NCBI RefSeq assembly: GCF_003710105.1
Contig: NZ_CP033325.1
Coordinates: forward strand, 1,984,001 to 2,048,000
Origin: Georgenia faecalis
GTDB taxonomy: Bacteria; Actinomycetota; Actinomycetes; Actinomycetales; Actinomycetaceae
Direction of reading: 5' to 3'
Length of the DNA stretch: 64,000 bases
A program made the translations under genes and the position numbers. The notes beneath the pieces were generated by a model. That model saw nothing but the letters and a program-made list of their open reading frames with translations, ran no database searches and was not told where the DNA came from. Shown in pieces: positions 8,448-17,326 of the stretch; within the stretch, counting starts at the first letter, position 1; the number at the start of each line of letters is the position of its first letter.

Positions 8448-10364
8448 ATGTCTGAGTCCGTGAAGATGCCCGCGCTGGGCGAGTCCGTCACCGAGGGCAC
8501 CGTCACCCGTTGGCTCAAGGCGGTCGGTGAGTCGGTCGAGGTCGACGAGCCCCTGCTCGAGGTCTCGACCGACAAGGTCGACACCGAGGTCCCCTCGCCG
8601 GTCGCCGGCGTCGTGGAGAAGATCCTCGTCGAGGAGGACGAGACGGTCGAGGTCGGTGCCGAGCTCGTCATCATCGGCGACGGCTCCGGCGGTGGCGGCG
8701 ACGCCTCCGCGCCCGAGCAGGAGGACGCCCAGGCGTCCGCCCCCGCCGAGGACGGCCCCCAGTCCTCCCCCGCGGCGAGCCCGACGCCCGCCGCCGAGGA
8801 GGTCGAGGCGGCCCAGCCCGCCGCCGGTGAGCAGCCCGCGCAGGCGGCCGCCGAGGCGACCGCGTCGGCCGGTGGCTCCGGGTCCGGAGGGTCCGGCTCG
8901 GGCGGTTCTGGCTCTGGGGGTTCTGGCTCCGGCCAGGCCGTGACGATGCCCGCCCTCGGCGAGTCCGTCACCGAGGGCACCGTCACCCGCTGGCTCAAGA
9001 GCGAGGGCGAGACCGTCGAGGTCGACGAGCCCCTCCTCGAGGTCTCCACCGACAAGGTCGACACCGAGGTCCCCTCCCCGGTCGCCGGTGTGGTGACGAA
9101 GATCCTCGTCGGCGAGGACGAGACCGTCGAGGTCGGCGCCGAGCTCTGCTACGTCGGCGGCGAGCCGGCCGGCGAGCCCACCGGCTCCTCCGCCCCGGCC
9201 GAGCAGGTGGCCCCCGCCGCCCAGGCCGCGTCCGAGCAGGCTCCCGCCGAGGACAAGGCCCCGGCGCAGGAGGCTCCCGCGCAGGAGAAGGCTCCTGCGC
9301 AGGAGGCTCCCGCGCAGCAGGAGCAGGCCCGCCCGGCCGCGCAGGCCGGTGCGGCGACGGCCAAGGAGACCGGCGGCGGCGAGCCCGAGCCGTCCTCCCC
9401 CGACGCCAGCTCCTCGCACAGCGCCGCCGCCGCGTCCTACGTCACGCCGCTCGTGCGCAAGCTCGCGAACGACAAGGGCGTGGACCTCGACTCCGTCACC
9501 GGTACCGGCGTCGGCGGTCGGATCCGCAAGCAGGACGTCCTCGAGGCGGCGGAGAAGGCCGCCGAGGCCGCCCGCGCCGCCGCTGCGGCCCCCGCCGCCG
9601 AGGCCGCGCCCGCCAAGCAGGCGGCGACCATCCCCGACGTCTCCCCGCTGCGCGGGACGACCGAGAAGATGTCGCGGCTGCGCAAGGTCATCGCCAAGCG
9701 CATGGTCGACTCGCTCCAGGTCTCCGCGCAGCTGACGACGGTCGTCGAGGCGGACGTCACCCGCATCGCGGCGCTGCGCGGCCGGGCGAAGAACTCCTTC
9801 GCCGAGCGCGAAGGCACGAAGCTCACGTTCCTGCCGTTCTTCGTCAAGGCCGCCACCGAGGCGCTCAAGGCCCACCCGAAGATCAACGCGCAGATCGACG
9901 GCGAGCAGATCGTCTACCACGGCCAGGAGAACGTGGCGATCGCGGTGGACACGCCGCGCGGCCTCCTCGTCCCGGTCATCAAGGACGCCGGCGACCTCAA
10001 CATCGCCGGCATCGCCCGCAAGATCAACGATCTCGCGGCCCGGACCCGGGACAACAAGGTCACCCCGGACGAGCTCGGTGGCGGGACCTTCACCATCACC
10101 AACACCGGTTCCGGTGGGGCCCTGTTCGACACGCCGATCATCAACCAGCCGCAGGTGGCGATCCTCGGCGTCGGCACCATCGTCAAGCGGCCCATGGTCG
10201 TCCAGGACGCCGACGGCAACGAGACGATCGGCATCCGCTCGATGGTCTACCTCGCCCTGTCCTACGACCACCGCATCGTCGACGGCGCGGACGCGGCCCG
10301 CTACCTGCAGACCGTGAAGAAGCGCCTCGAGGAAGGGGCGTTCGAGGGCGAGCTCGGCCTCTGA
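8448..10364 (+). CDS. sucB: Dihydrolipoamide acyltransferase (E2) of 2-oxoglutarate/pyruvate dehydrogenase, two lipoyl domains
   Basis: A 638-residue E2 protein. Domain order: lipoyl domain 1 (1-78, lipoyl-lysine Lys43 in STDKVDTEV); an acidic Ala/Pro/Glu linker; a Gly-Ser run (143-162); lipoyl domain 2 (165-237, Lys203); a second Ala/Pro/Glu linker with repeats of APAQE; an E3-binding domain (about 331-367, [12 protein letters not shown]); then the catalytic chloramphenicol-acetyltransferase-like domain (about 402-638) with active-site DHRIVDG near residue 607. It transfers the acyl group to CoA. In Actinobacteria this gene type, annotated sucB, usually serves as E2 of the pyruvate and mixed dehydrogenase complexes, so the exact complex is not certain. 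RBS GAAGGAG precedes the ATG. lipB and lipA, which make its cofactor, lie 7 kb downstream. Confidence 0.95.
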   Translation: MSESVKMPALGESVTEGTVTRWLKAVGESVEVDEPLLEVSTDKVDTEVPSPVAGVVEKILVEEDETVEVGAELVIIGDGSGGGGDASAPEQEDAQASAPAEDGPQSSPAASPTPAAEEVEAAQPAAGEQPAQAAAEATASAGGSGSGGSGSGGSGSGGSGSGQAVTMPALGESVTEGTVTRWLKSEGETVEVDEPLLEVSTDKVDTEVPSPVAGVVTKILVGEDETVEVGAELCYVGGEPAGEPTGSSAPAEQVAPAAQAASEQAPAEDKAPAQEAPAQEKAPAQEAPAQQEQARPAAQAGAATAKETGGGEPEPSSPDASSSHSAAAASYVTPLVRKLANDKGVDLDSVTGTGVGGRIRKQDVLEAAEKAAEAARAAAAAPAAEAAPAKQAATIPDVSPLRGTTEKMSRLRKVIAKRMVDSLQVSAQLTTVVEADVTRIAALRGRAKNSFAEREGTKLTFLPFFVKAATEALKAHPKINAQIDGEQIVYHGQENVAIAVDTPRGLLVPVIKDAGDLNIAGIARKINDLAARTRDNKVTPDELGGGTFTITNTGSGGALFDTPIINQPQVAILGVGTIVKRPMVVQDADGNETIGIRSMVYLALSYDHRIVDGADAARYLQTVKKRLEEGAFEGELGL

Positions 10365-10378
10365 CCCGCTGCCCTGAC

Positions 10379-10411
10379 GAAGGCCCCGCACCCTGCCGGT
10401 GCGGGGCCTTC
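10379..10411 (+). terminator. Hairpin terminator after sucB
   Basis: A perfect 14-bp stem (GAAGGCCCCGCACC, 10379-10392, against 10398-10411) with a 5-nt loop, starting 14 nt after the sucB stop. Stem strength and position make it the transcription end of the lpdA-sucB operon. Confidence 0.88.
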
Positions 10412-10666
10412 GGCGTGCCGGGCGTCGGCGTCGGGCAGACGTGGGGCAGACGTGGGCGCCGCCCGCGCCCCCCCTGCTCACCGGCCCCGGGCCTACGCGG
10501 GGCCTACGCGTGACGGTGGGACTATGGGTGACTTTCCAGCGCCATAGGCACGGTTTTCTCACCCATAAGGGCGTGATCGACGGGCCAGGCAGCGCGACGC
10601 CACTACCACGGTGTGCCGGGCCGGCCCACGCGGCCAGGACGCGGCCGGCTATCCGTCAGCCCGGGG
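10412..10666. other. Convergent gap between sucB and the MFS gene
   Basis: This gene-free stretch holds a short duplicated GGGCAGACGTG (about 10433-10456), a duplicated GGGCCTACGCG around 10490-10510, and palindromic element A. The remainder shows no coding signal on either strand. Base composition is slightly less GC-rich around element A (a TTTTC run) than in the surrounding genes. Confidence 0.6.
10523..10567. repeat. Palindromic intergenic element, copy A
   Basis: Outer arms TATGGGTGA (10523-10531) and TCACCCATA (10559-10567) are perfectly complementary. The inner stem is decayed, but the loop core AGCGCCATAGGCACG (10538-10552) matches 12-13 of 15 bases with the cores of copies B and C. 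It lies between convergent genes, downstream of the sucB hairpin. It is the most degenerate of the three copies. Confidence 0.7.
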
Positions 10667-11863
10667 TCAGAGCTGCCCGCTGCGCCCGGCGAGCATGCCC
10701 GCCCCCGCCTGGACCACCAGGACGGCGAGCAGCGCGAGGATCGGGGCCGTCCACGAACCCGTGGCCTCGCGCAGGAGGCCCGCGCCGATGGGGCCGACCG
10801 CCGCGATGAGGTAGCCCGCGCTCTGCCCGGCGGCGGAGACGGCCGCCGTCTGGGCGGGGCTGCTCGTCCGCAGCGCGAAGAGACTCATGGTGAGGGGGAA
10901 CGTCGCGTTGCCGAGGCCGAGCAGGACCGCCCACAGCCACGCCCCTTCCGCGGGCGCGACGAGCAGGCCGGCGAACCCGGCCACGGCCGCCGCCGTCAGC
11001 CCGACCGCCCACGCCCGCTGACCGGGCCGCCGCGCCGCGAGCACCGGCACGACGAAGTACGTCGGCACCCCGATGAGCACGCACACCGCCAGCAGCGTGC
11101 CCGCGGTCGCCGCGTCGAGGCCCGCGTCGCGGTACACCGCGGGCAGCCAGCCGAGGATCGTGTAGAAGATGAGCGACTGGGCACCGAAGAAGACGGTCAG
11201 CCCCCAGACGACCGGGTGATGGACGAGGCGCCGGTCGACCCGCTCGCGCGGGCGCACCACGGGGGTGCCCCGCGGGTCTCGGCGCGAGGCCGCCACCCAC
11301 AGGGCCACCGCGACCACGCACGGCAGGGCCCACACGGCGAGGGCGATCCGCCACCCGCCGGGCCCGGCCGCCACGGCGAGGGGCGCCGTGACGGCGGCCG
11401 CCACGGCGGACCCGCCGGCCAGCGCCGAGGTGTAGAGGCCGGTGACGGTCCCGACGCGGTGGCCGAACCGCTCCTTGACGACCACCGGGAGCAGCACGTT
11501 GACCGCCGCGATCCCCGCGCACGCCGCGACGCTGCCGACGAGGAGGGTCGGCGACGCGCCGGTCACCCGGACGACGAGCGCGACGGCCAGGAGCACCAGC
11601 GCGGCCGTGATCGCGCGGGTGGTGCCCAGGGTGCGGGCGAGCCACGGGCTGGCGAGCCCGATCGCCGCGAAGCACAGCGCGGGCAGGGAGGTGAGGAACC
11701 CGGCCGCCCCGACCGACAGGCCGGTGCCGCTGCGGATCTCCTCCAGCACCGGCCCGACGCCTGCCACCGGGGCGCGCAGGTTGACCGCCACGGCGACGAC
11801 GGCGGCCAGTACCAGCACGCTCCCGGCCCCGTACCGGCGCCGCGCGTCGCGGGGAATGCTCAT
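10667..11863 (-). CDS. MFS transporter, CynX/NimT (cyanate permease-like) family
   Basis: A protein of about 398 residues with 12 predicted membrane segments and the opening AAVVAVAVNLRAPVAGVGPVL, which is characteristic of the CynX/NimT branch (the N-L-R motif in helix 1 and a following G-P-x-L). The family includes cyanate and 2-nitroimidazole transporters, but most members have unknown substrates. ATG 11863 is preferred, with a weak GGAT upstream; an in-frame GTG at 11878 would add five residues. The gene is divergent from the TIGR01777 gene across a tandem repeat, and convergent with sucB. Confidence 0.88.
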   Translation of the reverse strand: MSIPRDARRRYGAGSVLVLAAVVAVAVNLRAPVAGVGPVLEEIRSGTGLSVGAAGFLTSLPALCFAAIGLASPWLARTLGTTRAITAALVLLAVALVVRVTGASPTLLVGSVAACAGIAAVNVLLPVVVKERFGHRVGTVTGLYTSALAGGSAVAAAVTAPLAVAAGPGGWRIALAVWALPCVVAVALWVAASRRDPRGTPVVRPRERVDRRLVHHPVVWGLTVFFGAQSLIFYTILGWLPAVYRDAGLDAATAGTLLAVCVLIGVPTYFVVPVLAARRPGQRAWAVGLTAAAVAGFAGLLVAPAEGAWLWAVLLGLGNATFPLTMSLFALRTSSPAQTAAVSAAGQSAGYLIAAVGPIGAGLLREATGSWTAPILALLAVLVVQAGAGMLAGRSGQL

Positions 11864-11912
11864 CGGCACATCCAACACGCTCGGGCCGCCCGGCGCTGCG
11901 AGGACCGGCCCG

Positions 11913-12021
11913 CGCGCCTCCGGCGGGCCGTACCCCGCCGCGCGCCTCCGGCGGGCCGCACCCGCCGCGCGCCTCCGGCGGGCCGTACCCGCCGCGCGCC
12001 TCCGGCGGGCCGTACCTGCCG
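11913..12021. repeat. Four tandem copies of a 27-28-bp GC repeat
   Basis: The unit begins CGCGCCTCCGGCGGGCCG and ends ACCCGCCG. Copies start at 11913 (28 bp), 11941, 11968 and 11995 (27 bp each), differing at one or two positions. Each unit contains the near-palindromic CCTCCGGCGGG, so the array can fold into several alternative hairpins. It fills the space between the MFS gene and the TIGR01777 gene, ending 9 bp before the latter's -10 box. Confidence 0.9.
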
Positions 12022-12041
12022 CGCGTGGTTAGCGTGGCGGC

Positions 12042-12971
12042 ATGGCCGACCGCCCGCTCACCGTCCTCGCCGCCGGGGCCTCCGGACTCCTCGGCAGCCA
12101 CCTCGCGCGGCACCTCATCCACCGGGGCGACACCGTGCGCCGGCTCGTCCGCCGCCCGGCCACCTCGCCCGAGGAGGTGCAGTGGGACCCGGGCGCCGGG
12201 GTGCTGCCCGCCGACGCGCTCGAGGACGTCGACGTCGTCGTCAACCTCGGCGGCGCCGGCGTCGGTGACCACCGCTGGACGCCCGCCTACCGGGAGACCA
12301 TCCTCGCCTCCCGCGTGGACGGCACCCGCCTCCTGGCCGGCGCCCTCGCCGAGGAGGCGCGCCGCCGTGCGCGAGCCGGGCGCCCGGCGCCCCGCCTCCT
12401 CCAGGCCTCGGCCGTGGGCATCTACGGGGACCGCGGCGAGGAGGCCCTCACGGAGGACTCGACGCTGGGCAGCGACTTCCTCGCGAACGTCTGCCGGGCG
12501 TGGGAGGGGGCCACGGCACCGGCCCAGGAGGCCGGCGTGACGGTCACCCTCCTGCGCACGGGCATCGTCCTCGCCCCGGGCGGCGGCGCCGTCGGGCCGC
12601 TGCTCCCGCTGTTCAAGGCGGGGCTCGGAGGGCCCCTGGGGGGTGGGCGGCAGTGGTGGCCGTGGATCTCGCTGGCGGACCACGTCCGCGCACAGCTCCA
12701 CCTCATCGACTCCCCGCTCACGGGCCCGGTCAACGTCTCCGGGCCGAACCCGCAGCGACAGGGGGAGGTGATCCGGGCGCTCGCCCGCTCGCTCGGTCGT
12801 CCCGCGTTCGTCCCGGTCCCCCGCCTCGCCCTGCGGGTCGCCCTCGGCCCGTTCGCCGACGACGTCCTCGCCTCCCAGCGGATGCTCCCCTCACGCCTGC
12901 TCGCGGACGGCTTCACCTTCCTCCACCCCCGCGCTGAGGACGCCGCCGCGTGGGTGGGCGCCCGGGCCTGA
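12042..12971 (+). CDS. TIGR01777 family NAD(P)-dependent epimerase/oxidoreductase
   Basis: A 309-residue extended-SDR-like protein: GASGLLGSHLARHLIHRG (about 13-30) is the dinucleotide-binding loop, DVVVNLGGAGVGDHRWT follows the fourth strand, and ASAVGIYGDRGEE is the TIGR01777 signature. The C-terminal 50 residues match the DUF1731 extension (PRLALRVALGPFADDVLASQRMLP). The physiological reaction is not established; cell-division-inhibitor SulA annotations for this family are historical and not supported here. A TAGCGT box 6 nt before ATG 12042 indicates a leaderless transcript. Position between sucB and lipB is typical for Micrococcales. Confidence 0.92.
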   Translation: MADRPLTVLAAGASGLLGSHLARHLIHRGDTVRRLVRRPATSPEEVQWDPGAGVLPADALEDVDVVVNLGGAGVGDHRWTPAYRETILASRVDGTRLLAGALAEEARRRARAGRPAPRLLQASAVGIYGDRGEEALTEDSTLGSDFLANVCRAWEGATAPAQEAGVTVTLLRTGIVLAPGGGAVGPLLPLFKAGLGGPLGGGRQWWPWISLADHVRAQLHLIDSPLTGPVNVSGPNPQRQGEVIRALARSLGRPAFVPVPRLALRVALGPFADDVLASQRMLPSRLLADGFTFLHPRAEDAAAWVGARA

Positions 12972-12981
12972 GCCCGCCCCC

Positions 12982-14439
12982 CTACCGGCAGGGGGTCGCG
13001 TCCGCAAGGCGCCACGGCGGACCCGCGAGCGTGAGGCGCAGGCAGCGGGCGGGCTGCGCGGGGACGTCGACCACCTCGCCGTCGACGACGCGCCGGTGGG
13101 CCTGCTGACGGAGCACCGCCTCGAGCACCGCCCCGCGGGCCGACTCCTCGACGGTGCGCACCTCCACCACCTCCGTCCGCAGGTCGCGGATGGTCGTGGC
13201 CGAGGACGCGATGCGCCCGACCAGCTCCTCGTCCCCGGCCGCCGCTGGCCCACCCGGGACGCTGAGCGCCGCCAGGCCCTCCCGGTCCCCCGCCATGAGC
13301 GCGGCGTCGCGCCGGTCGAGGAGCGAGCCGACGACGGCGCGGGCGTCGAACGCCCCCGGGGCCGGGCCGGGCGACGCACCGGGACCGGGGCTCGGTGCAC
13401 CTGTGGTGGGGCTAGCGGGCTCCGCCGTCATGCCGGGTGTGGTGGCGGCAGGGCCGGTCGCCCCGGGCACCGGCCCGCGCGGCTCCCCCACCGCCCGACC
13501 CGCCGGCCCCTGGCCCGCCACCTGCATCCCCGCGACGACGAGCGCCGTCCCGACGGCGACGGCGGCCAGCGCGAGAGACCACGGCCTGCGCGCTCGCCGG
13601 GTCGGGCGAGCCTGCCGCACCGCCGCCCGCTCGCGCACCTCGCGCCGGGTCGGGGGCCGGACCCGGGTCGGGGAGTCCGTGGCGCGCAGCCGCGCCTGCG
13701 CCAGCTCGGGGGCGGAGGGCACCCGGACGCCCTTGGCGGCGACCGCCGGGGACCGGTTGGCGAGCGCGCGGGCCGTCGGCCGGCGGGGCGGGTCGGGATC
13801 GAGCGCGGCGGCCACCAGCGCGGCCACGCCCGGGTCGGGCTCGTCCGGGCCGGCCCACAGCACGAGCCGCGCCAGGGCCCACACGTCCCCCGGGGCGCCC
13901 GCCGCCTGGCCGCGGGCGCGCTCGGGCGCGATGAAGCCGGGTGTGCCGAGCTCGTGAGCGACCTCCCCGGCGAGGTCGACGAGCACTGGCACCCCGCCGG
14001 GGGCGATGACGACGTTGGCCGGCGAGACGTCTCCGTGGACCACGCCCCGGTCGTGGAGCGAGGCCAGGGCGTCCGCCAGGCTCGCCAGGAGCGTCGCCAG
14101 CTCGCCGGGCGACGCCCCGCCGCCCGCCGCGCGGACGGTGGCCAGTGTGGGCCCGGGGACCCGCTCGCTCACCAGCGCGCACCGGCGCTGGTCGAGCCCC
14201 ACGACGTCGACGACCCGGGCGAGGTGCGGGTGCGCCAGCCCCCGGAGGGCCGCGAGGCGACGCAGCTGGGCCGCCCCCGCCTCACCCGGGGCGAGCGGGA
14301 GGACGCTGACAACCACGTCCCGCCCCGCCGCGTCCCGCGCCGACCACACCGCCCCGTTCGCCCCGAAACCCACGGGAGCGCCCAACCGGTGCCCGGGGAC
14401 CTCGGGCCCCCCGGGCGAGCGGGTGCGCCGACCGACCAT
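12982..14439 (-). CDS. Membrane-anchored serine/threonine kinase-like protein, probably catalytically altered
   Basis: A 485-residue protein. The N-terminal kinase fold shows a P-loop-like GFGANGAVWSARD (24-36) and a catalytic loop HGDVSPANVVI (135-145) with Asp137 and Asn142 intact. DLAGEVAHELGTPGFIAPE stands where DFG...APE is expected (Asp155 retained). The beta-3 strand reads DVVVSVLPL, so the ATP-positioning lysine of VAxK is Ser45. A Pro/Arg-rich juxtamembrane region leads to one membrane helix (about 286-306), a Thr/Pro/Gly-rich spacer and an extracytoplasmic domain of about 120 residues with a conserved RRDAALMAGDREGLAAL motif. The layout resembles PknB-like receptors, but this is likely a pseudokinase or an atypical kinase. 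Its stop is 10 bp from the convergent TIGR01777 gene. Confidence 0.8.
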   Translation of the reverse strand: MVGRRTRSPGGPEVPGHRLGAPVGFGANGAVWSARDAAGRDVVVSVLPLAPGEAGAAQLRRLAALRGLAHPHLARVVDVVGLDQRRCALVSERVPGPTLATVRAAGGGASPGELATLLASLADALASLHDRGVVHGDVSPANVVIAPGGVPVLVDLAGEVAHELGTPGFIAPERARGQAAGAPGDVWALARLVLWAGPDEPDPGVAALVAAALDPDPPRRPTARALANRSPAVAAKGVRVPSAPELAQARLRATDSPTRVRPPTRREVRERAAVRQARPTRRARRPWSLALAAVAVGTALVVAGMQVAGQGPAGRAVGEPRGPVPGATGPAATTPGMTAEPASPTTGAPSPGPGASPGPAPGAFDARAVVGSLLDRRDAALMAGDREGLAALSVPGGPAAAGDEELVGRIASSATTIRDLRTEVVEVRTVEESARGAVLEAVLRQQAHRRVVDGEVVDVPAQPARCLRLTLAGPPWRLADATPCR

Positions 14440-14499
14440 GGCAGCAGGAAACTCCGTCCGGCCTGCCGCCGCCGGGCCTGTCCACAGGCCCGGCGGGCG

Positions 14500-16755
14500 T
14501 CAGTCCTGGGGGATCCGCTTCGCCCACGGCCACCACGAGGTGCGGCCGACGTCGTGGACCAGGCCGGGCACGAGCAGGGACCGCACGATGAAGGTGTCGA
14601 TGAGCACCCCGACCGCGACGATGAAGGCGAGCTGGACGAGGAAGAGCAACGGGATGACCACGAGCGCGCTGAACGTGGCGGCGAGGACGAGCCCGGCCGA
14701 GGTGATGACCCCGCCCGTGACCGCCAGGCCCCGGCGCACCCCCTCCCGGGTGCCATGGTGCAGCGACTCCTCACGGACCCGCGTCATGAGGAAGATGGAG
14801 TAGTCGATCCCCAGTGCGACGAGGAAGACGAACCCGTACAGCGGCACGGTGGCGTCGGCGCCCGGGAAGTCGAAGACGTGGTTGAAGAAGATCGCCGCGA
14901 GCCCCATCGTCGCGCCGAACGAGAGCAGGTTGGCACCGAGCAGCAGGAGCGGCGCGACGATGGAGCGCAGGAGCAGCGCGAGCATGATGAAGATCACGAC
15001 GAGGACGACCGGGATGATCGTGCGCAGGTCCTTGGCCGCGGTCTGCTGGGTGTCGAGCCGCTGCGCCGCCGCCCCACCCACGAGGGTGTCGGCGTCGACG
15101 TCGTGCACCGCGGTGCGCAGCGCCTCCACCGTGGCCACGGCCTCCTGGCTCTCCGCCGCGGCCGTCGTGACGACCTCGATGCGGACGTTGCCGTCGACGA
15201 CGACCGGCGGGGCGTCCTCGGTGGGCTGCTCCCCGCCACCGGGCTGACCGCCGGGCATCCCACCCGGCGCGGCGCCCTCGGGCGCCTCGGTGAGGATGGT
15301 CGCCGACTCCACGCCGTCGACCCCCTCGGCGGCGCCGAGCACGTCCTGAGCGTTGTCCTCGGCGGTGATGACCACCGACGGCTGCACCGTGCCCTCGTCG
15401 AAGTGCTCGGCGAGCACCTCCTCGCCGGCCACCGCCTCGACGTCGGTGAGGAACACGTCGGACTCGCTCGTGCCGTTGGCCTGCAGGGTCGGGACGAAGG
15501 CGGCGAGGGCCGCGAGCCCCAGGGCCGTGACCACCCAGACGGGACGGGCGCGGCGCGTGACGCCGTCGGCGACGCGCTGCCACAGGCCCGCGCGAACGGG
15601 ACGGGCGTCCTCGGCGGCGACGACGCGCGGCACGCGCGGCCAGAACAGGGCGCGGGACCGGCGGCCGGCGATGAGGAGCAGGGCGGGCAGCAGCGTGAGG
15701 GCGGCGAGGACCGCGGAGGCGATCCCGATCGCGGCGACCGGGCCGAGGCTGGAGTTGGAGCCGAGGTCGGACAGCAGGAGGCACAGGAGGCCGGCGATGA
15801 CCGTGCCGGCGCTGGCGAGGATCGGCTCGAGGGAGGCACGCCACGCCACCCGCATCGCGTCGACCGGGCGCTCGTGCCGGGTGAGCTCCTCGCGGTACCG
15901 GGCGACGAGGAGCAGCGAGTAGTCGGTCGCCGCACCGATGACGAGGATGGAGAGGATGCCCTGGCTCTGGCCGTTGAGGAGCAGCACCTCGGCCCCGGCG
16001 AGCGGCTTGATGACCAGCGCGGCCGCGCACAGGGCGAACACCGACGTGAGCAGCACCGTGAAGGGCAGGATCGGCGAGCGGTAGACGAGCACGAGGATGA
16101 CGAGGACGACGACGAGCGCCACCCCGAGGAGCAGGCCGTCGATGCCCGCGAACGCCTCGACGAGGTCGGCGATGGCGCCGGCCGGACCGGTGACCCACGA
16201 GGTGAGGCCCGTGCCGTCGAGCTCCTCGGCGGCGAAGACGCGCAGCTCGTCGACCGTGAGGTTGACGACGCGCTCCTCCTCCTCGCCGACGAGCTCGTTG
16301 GCGCGGTCGGCATCGAGCGAGATCGGCACGAGCATGGCCTCGCCGTCCTCCGACGGCACGGCGATCACCGGGCCGGTGAGGTAGTCCTCGAGCGGACCGC
16401 CGCCGGGCAGCTCCAGCGCCGGCACCTGCTCGGCGAAGGCGGTGCCCGCCTCGAGCTGCTCGGGCGTCAGCGCGGCGCCGTCGTCGGACTCGAGGACGAC
16501 GAGCGCGGGCAGGCTGGAGCTCTCGGTGAACTCTCGGGCCAGCTCGTCCGCGCGCGTCGACTCCGCACCCTCGGGGAGGAACGCGGCGTTGTCGTTCTCC
16601 TGGACCTCGGACAGCGTGCCCTGCGCCATACCGCCGAACGTGGCGATGGCGAGCCACGCGGCGAGGACGCCGAGCAGCAGCAGCGCCCGGCCGACGGCGG
16701 AACCCGCCCGGCTGCGGCGTTCTGGGGCAGGTGGACGGACGCGTGACGCGGGCAT
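14500..16755 (-). CDS. MMPL family RND-type exporter
   Basis: A 751-residue protein with the two-fold RND/MMPL architecture: helix 1 (about 22-43), a large external loop (44-205), five or six helices including GQSQGILSILVIGAATDYSLLLVARYREEL split over about 275-305 (the MMPL signature with the proton-relay Asp in GAATDY), a second external loop (about 400-545), and a repeat half containing GIDYSIFLMTRVREE. Known MmpL-like proteins export lipids, siderophores or drugs. ATG 16755 is chosen because GAGAGG lies 10 nt upstream; a longer in-frame start would overlap the operator. It is divergent from marR and almost certainly regulated by it. Confidence 0.93.
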   Translation of the reverse strand: MPASRVRPPAPERRSRAGSAVGRALLLLGVLAAWLAIATFGGMAQGTLSEVQENDNAAFLPEGAESTRADELAREFTESSSLPALVVLESDDGAALTPEQLEAGTAFAEQVPALELPGGGPLEDYLTGPVIAVPSEDGEAMLVPISLDADRANELVGEEEERVVNLTVDELRVFAAEELDGTGLTSWVTGPAGAIADLVEAFAGIDGLLLGVALVVVLVILVLVYRSPILPFTVLLTSVFALCAAALVIKPLAGAEVLLLNGQSQGILSILVIGAATDYSLLLVARYREELTRHERPVDAMRVAWRASLEPILASAGTVIAGLLCLLLSDLGSNSSLGPVAAIGIASAVLAALTLLPALLLIAGRRSRALFWPRVPRVVAAEDARPVRAGLWQRVADGVTRRARPVWVVTALGLAALAAFVPTLQANGTSESDVFLTDVEAVAGEEVLAEHFDEGTVQPSVVITAEDNAQDVLGAAEGVDGVESATILTEAPEGAAPGGMPGGQPGGGEQPTEDAPPVVVDGNVRIEVVTTAAAESQEAVATVEALRTAVHDVDADTLVGGAAAQRLDTQQTAAKDLRTIIPVVLVVIFIMLALLLRSIVAPLLLLGANLLSFGATMGLAAIFFNHVFDFPGADATVPLYGFVFLVALGIDYSIFLMTRVREESLHHGTREGVRRGLAVTGGVITSAGLVLAATFSALVVIPLLFLVQLAFIVAVGVLIDTFIVRSLLVPGLVHDVGRTSWWPWAKRIPQD

Positions 16756-16782
16756 GACGACCTCTCGGCGAAGCGGGGCGCA

Positions 16783-16806
16783 CATTGCTCAGCGCGCTGA
16801 GTAATG
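16783..16806. promoter_or_regulatory. Palindromic operator between MMPL exporter and marR
   Basis: Two 12-bp arms, CATTGCTCAGCG (16783-16794) and CGCTGAGTAATG (16795-16806), form a 24-bp inverted repeat with one mismatch. It is AT-richer than its surroundings, lies 28 bp upstream of the exporter start and 78 bp upstream of marR, and has the length typical of MarR dimer sites. TAGCCT at 16841-16846 is a possible marR -10 box. Confidence 0.75.
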
Positions 16807-16883
16807 GTGCGGCACGTCCCCGGCAGCCGCAACATGGGGATAGCCTGCGCACGCAGCGCACGGGGTACGGGAAAGGACCAGAG

Positions 16884-17300
16884 GTGGAGGAAGACCCGAG
16901 CCGGTGGCCGACCGGCCGGCTTCTCTCGGCGGCCGCCCGCAAGGTCGAACGCCAGTGGGACGAGTACCTGGCCCAGTGGGGCATCAGCCACGCGAGCCTG
17001 CCCGTCCTCGCCGTCCTCGCGCGCCAGGACCACTCCCAGCGGCAGATCGCCACGGCCCTGGGCGTCACCGAGCAGTCGGTGAGCCGGATGCTCGTGCGCC
17101 TCGAACGCACCGGGTACCTCCGGCGCGAGCCGCACGCCTCCGACCGGCGGCGCCACGTCGTGGCGCTCACCGACACCGGGCGCCAGGTCCTCGCCGAGGT
17201 GAGCCGACCGCAGGCGGTCGAGCAGCTCGTCACCCACGGCCTGTCCGCCGCGGAGGTCGACGACCTGCGGGCCGGGCTTCTCGCGGTACTGCGACGGTGA
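16884..17300 (+). CDS. MarR family transcriptional regulator
   Basis: A 138-residue winged-helix regulator: helix ARKVERQWDEYLAQWGI, then the HTH QRQIATALGVTEQSVSRMLVRLERTGYLRRE (split around residues 53-83), the wing DRRRHVVALTDTG with the typical D-x-R motif, and C-terminal dimerisation helices. MarR proteins repress divergent efflux genes and release DNA on binding phenolic or lipophilic ligands. GTG 16884 has AAAGGA at 7-nt spacing; longer frames run through the operator and lack homology. The gene pairs with the MMPL exporter across a shared palindrome. Confidence 0.92.
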   Translation: MEEDPSRWPTGRLLSAAARKVERQWDEYLAQWGISHASLPVLAVLARQDHSQRQIATALGVTEQSVSRMLVRLERTGYLRREPHASDRRRHVVALTDTGRQVLAEVSRPQAVEQLVTHGLSAAEVDDLRAGLLAVLRR

Positions 17301-17326
17301 GCGTCGCGGCACCTAGGATCGGGGGC

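Noticed and set aside
11913-12021. 27-28-bp tandem repeats as a CRISPR
   Set aside because: Units are directly contiguous without spacers, so this is a minisatellite.
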